This document shows, in pieces, positions 7,059 through 8,129 of a stretch of 8,129 bases of DNA. The stretch lies in contig JAABRN010000512.1 of assembly GCA_011390855.1 (NCBI GenBank), positions 1 through 8,129 of the forward strand. The letters are read 5' to 3'. This stretch comes from Hydrogenophaga sp. (GTDB lineage Bacteria > Pseudomonadota > Gammaproteobacteria > Burkholderiales > Burkholderiaceae_C). A program made the position numbers and the translations under genes. The notes under the pieces are model-generated. The model saw nothing but the letters and a program-made list of their open reading frames with translations, was not told the DNA's origin and ran no database searches. Position 1 is the first letter of the stretch. The number at the start of each line of letters is the position of its first letter.

Positions 7059-7760
7059 TTATCCGCCACAGGTCTCGTTGGGCGAATTGGCAATGGCGTC
7101 CCACTCGGCCTGGGTGATCACCTCGGGCACGTACACACCGCCCTGGTTGACCAGCGTCCGGTTGAAGGCACGCAGGTGGTTGCGCGAGCCGCAGAGCAGG
7201 TTTTCATAGGCCTGCACCACATCGGGCTCATCGTCCACTTCCTCGATCTTGTCGTGGATATCCTGAATGTCTTTCTCTTCGATCAGGCAGCCGACCTTGA
7301 GCGCATCGATCAGGCTGGCCTGGCCGCGCGCCACCAGCGCGTCGTACATCGCCTGGAGATCCGTGTTCACGAACACGCCGGGCGGGTTGCCGGCGGCCGG
7401 ATCGAGCAGCCCATGGGCGAGTACCAGCTGTCGCATGGTCTCAGCATGCTGGGCCTCGCTCTGGGCGATCTGGTTGAACACGTTGTGGCTCCACCGACTG
7501 AACAGGGCGACATACACGTCATAAGCCAGCTTTTCTTCCTCGCGCATGAACAGCAGGCCGGCGATCTCCTCGGCGGACAGGCCCTCCGGCACCGCAGGCG
7601 CCGAACTCACCGCAGGGTCTGCTGTCACCGCTGTGCGGTCAACCGGCATAGCCGCATCCGCCAGTTCCTCGTCACCCCCACCACAGCCACTCAGCACCGG
7701 CCCGATCACCAGGCCCCCGAGCGCCGCCCCGGCGCAGCGCAAAAACAGGTCTCTTCTCAT
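7059..7760 (-). CDS. DUF2202 ferritin-like domain lipoprotein
   Basis: This 233-residue envelope protein has a DUF2202 ferritin-like four-helix domain. The N-terminus MRRDLFLR resembles a Tat twin-arginine motif and is followed by a hydrophobic stretch and a lipobox V-L-S-G-C26, so a Tat- or Sec-exported lipoprotein is likely. A low-complexity linker (27-60) precedes the domain. Candidate metal ligands are the acidic run E74-E76, E102-xx-H105, E161/E162 and E186 with H195 in the conserved YENLL-GSRNHLRAF segment. Di-iron or other metal binding follows from the ferritin-like family; the actual activity of DUF2202 proteins is not established. C158 and C190 may pair. GAGG seven bases before the ATG supports the start. 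The gene converges on the protease gene and is divergent from the helicase gene. It has no evident sorting signal at its C-terminus and may be an unrelated neighbour. Confidence 0.85.
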   Translation of the reverse strand: MRRDLFLRCAGAALGGLVIGPVLSGCGGGDEELADAAMPVDRTAVTADPAVSSAPAVPEGLSAEEIAGLLFMREEEKLAYDVYVALFSRWSHNVFNQIAQSEAQHAETMRQLVLAHGLLDPAAGNPPGVFVNTDLQAMYDALVARGQASLIDALKVGCLIEEKDIQDIHDKIEEVDDEPDVVQAYENLLCGSRNHLRAFNRTLVNQGGVYVPEVITQAEWDAIANSPNETCGG

Positions 7761-7956
7761 GCATTGTCCTCATGTCGCGGTGCAGGGGCACCGCTCGTGC
7801 ACTCAAGATAGGGGTGCGACCGGCCGGGCCGCATGAGAAAAGTCAAGGCAGCCTGCCCAAAATGTTGGCGTTTGTGAACCCCATCACGATCTCGCAACGT
7901 CTGCTTACCGTCTTTGCAAGACCACTTCACGACCGGGTCAGCCTTCGCCCGCCCGG

Positions 7957-7962
7957 TATGAT
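7957..7962 (+). promoter_or_regulatory. Possible -10 element TATGAT for the helicase gene
   Basis: TATGAT differs from the sigma-70 consensus TATAAT at one position and lies 77 bases before the helicase start. No good -35 stands 16-18 bases upstream, so this is weak. The rest of the 279-base spacer 7761-8039 shows no RNA gene or further ORF that I can support. On the minus strand a TTGACT (7846-7841) could be a -35 for the DUF2202 gene, but no well-spaced -10 was found. Confidence 0.3.
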
Positions 7963-8039
7963 CAAAACCTTGCGTTTTCTCCCGGGCAACCGGCCCGCTG
8001 CTGAGCCGGCTTCGCCCCCTTCGGTCACCTTTTCCCACC

Positions 8040-8129
8040 ATGTCTGCCTCTACCGGTCCCGGTCTCAACCAGGCCCAGCAAGACGCCGTGAACCACCTCG
8101 GCGGTCCTTGCCTGGTGCTCGCGGGCGCG
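8040..8129 (+). CDS. rep: ATP-dependent DNA helicase Rep, N-terminal 30 codons (cut by the window edge)
   Basis: The frame runs open from ATG 8040 to the window end. It reads LNQAQQDAVNHL at 9-20 and GPCLVLAGA at 22-30. This is the Q-motif region and the beginning of the Walker A (AGAGSGKT) of superfamily 1A helicases. The GPCLVLAGA wording matches Rep better than UvrD, which usually has a different sequence before LVLAGAG. Rep unwinds DNA 3'-5' ahead of replication forks and removes obstacles. No Shine-Dalgarno sequence is visible: the bases before the ATG are pyrimidine-rich (CACCTTTTCCCACC), so initiation may be weak or independent of that site. The short length of coding sequence limits certainty about the exact paralogue. 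Confidence 0.82.
   Translation, partial: MSASTGPGLNQAQQDAVNHLGGPCLVLAGA

Noticed and set aside
6822..7811. 329-codon open frame on the plus strand
   Set aside because: It overlaps the end of the protease gene in another frame and is antisense to the whole DUF2202 gene, both of which have clear family motifs.
7757..8068. 103-codon open frame on the minus strand in the spacer before rep
   Set aside because: It overlaps the rep start and the DUF2202 start, is highly basic without motif, and has no ribosome binding site I can see.
1..8129. CRISPR array, IS element, tRNA or rRNA
   Set aside because: I found no regularly spaced repeats, no transposase motif or terminal inverted repeats, and no cloverleaf or rRNA-like sequence in the spacers.

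Overview
The window is a GC-rich stretch of bacterial chromosome. Its base composition, strong rho-independent terminators, Rep helicase N-terminus, ferritin-like DUF2202 lipoprotein and JDVT-CTERM-type sorting signal together point to a betaproteobacterium. Burkholderiales, perhaps a Comamonadaceae or Hydrogenophaga relative, is my inference; no rRNA or species marker is present.

Layout. Positions 28-414 (minus) hold the first third of an AEC-family (auxin efflux carrier) transporter whose frame then breaks, so it looks like a pseudogene or remnant. A divergent spacer (415-632) contains an interrupted palindrome. At 633-2876 (plus) is a 747-residue secreted protein with sialidase-like Asp-box repeats, a Thr/Pro linker and a C-terminal Gly5-Cys / hydrophobic / Arg-rich tail. 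A strong terminator follows. After a spacer with two clear dyads, 3151-6315 (plus) encodes a 1054-residue lipoprotein built of LVIVD-like beta-propeller repeats, again closed by a terminator. Positions 6461-6994 (plus) encode a small intramembrane glutamic protease of the CPBP/Rce1 type with all catalytic motifs. A bidirectional terminator separates it from a convergent DUF2202 ferritin-like lipoprotein gene (7059-7760, minus). The window ends in the first 30 codons of the Rep DNA helicase gene (from 8040, plus).

How the genes may work together. The most interesting reading is a compact protein-sorting locus. The 747-residue protein carries what looks like a JDVT-CTERM signal (invariant Cys, transmembrane segment, Arg cluster), and about 3.6 kb downstream lies the predicted matching protease, of the MrtJ (myxosortase-like) type. 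Between them is a giant propeller lipoprotein that should be anchored by its N-terminus. The locus would therefore make one envelope protein anchored by a C-terminal tag, one by an N-terminal lipid, and the enzyme that processes the tag. The genes are separated by terminators, so they are neighbours rather than one operon. The substrate/protease pairing rests on established computational work on Cys-containing sorting signals; the role of the two large proteins is unknown.
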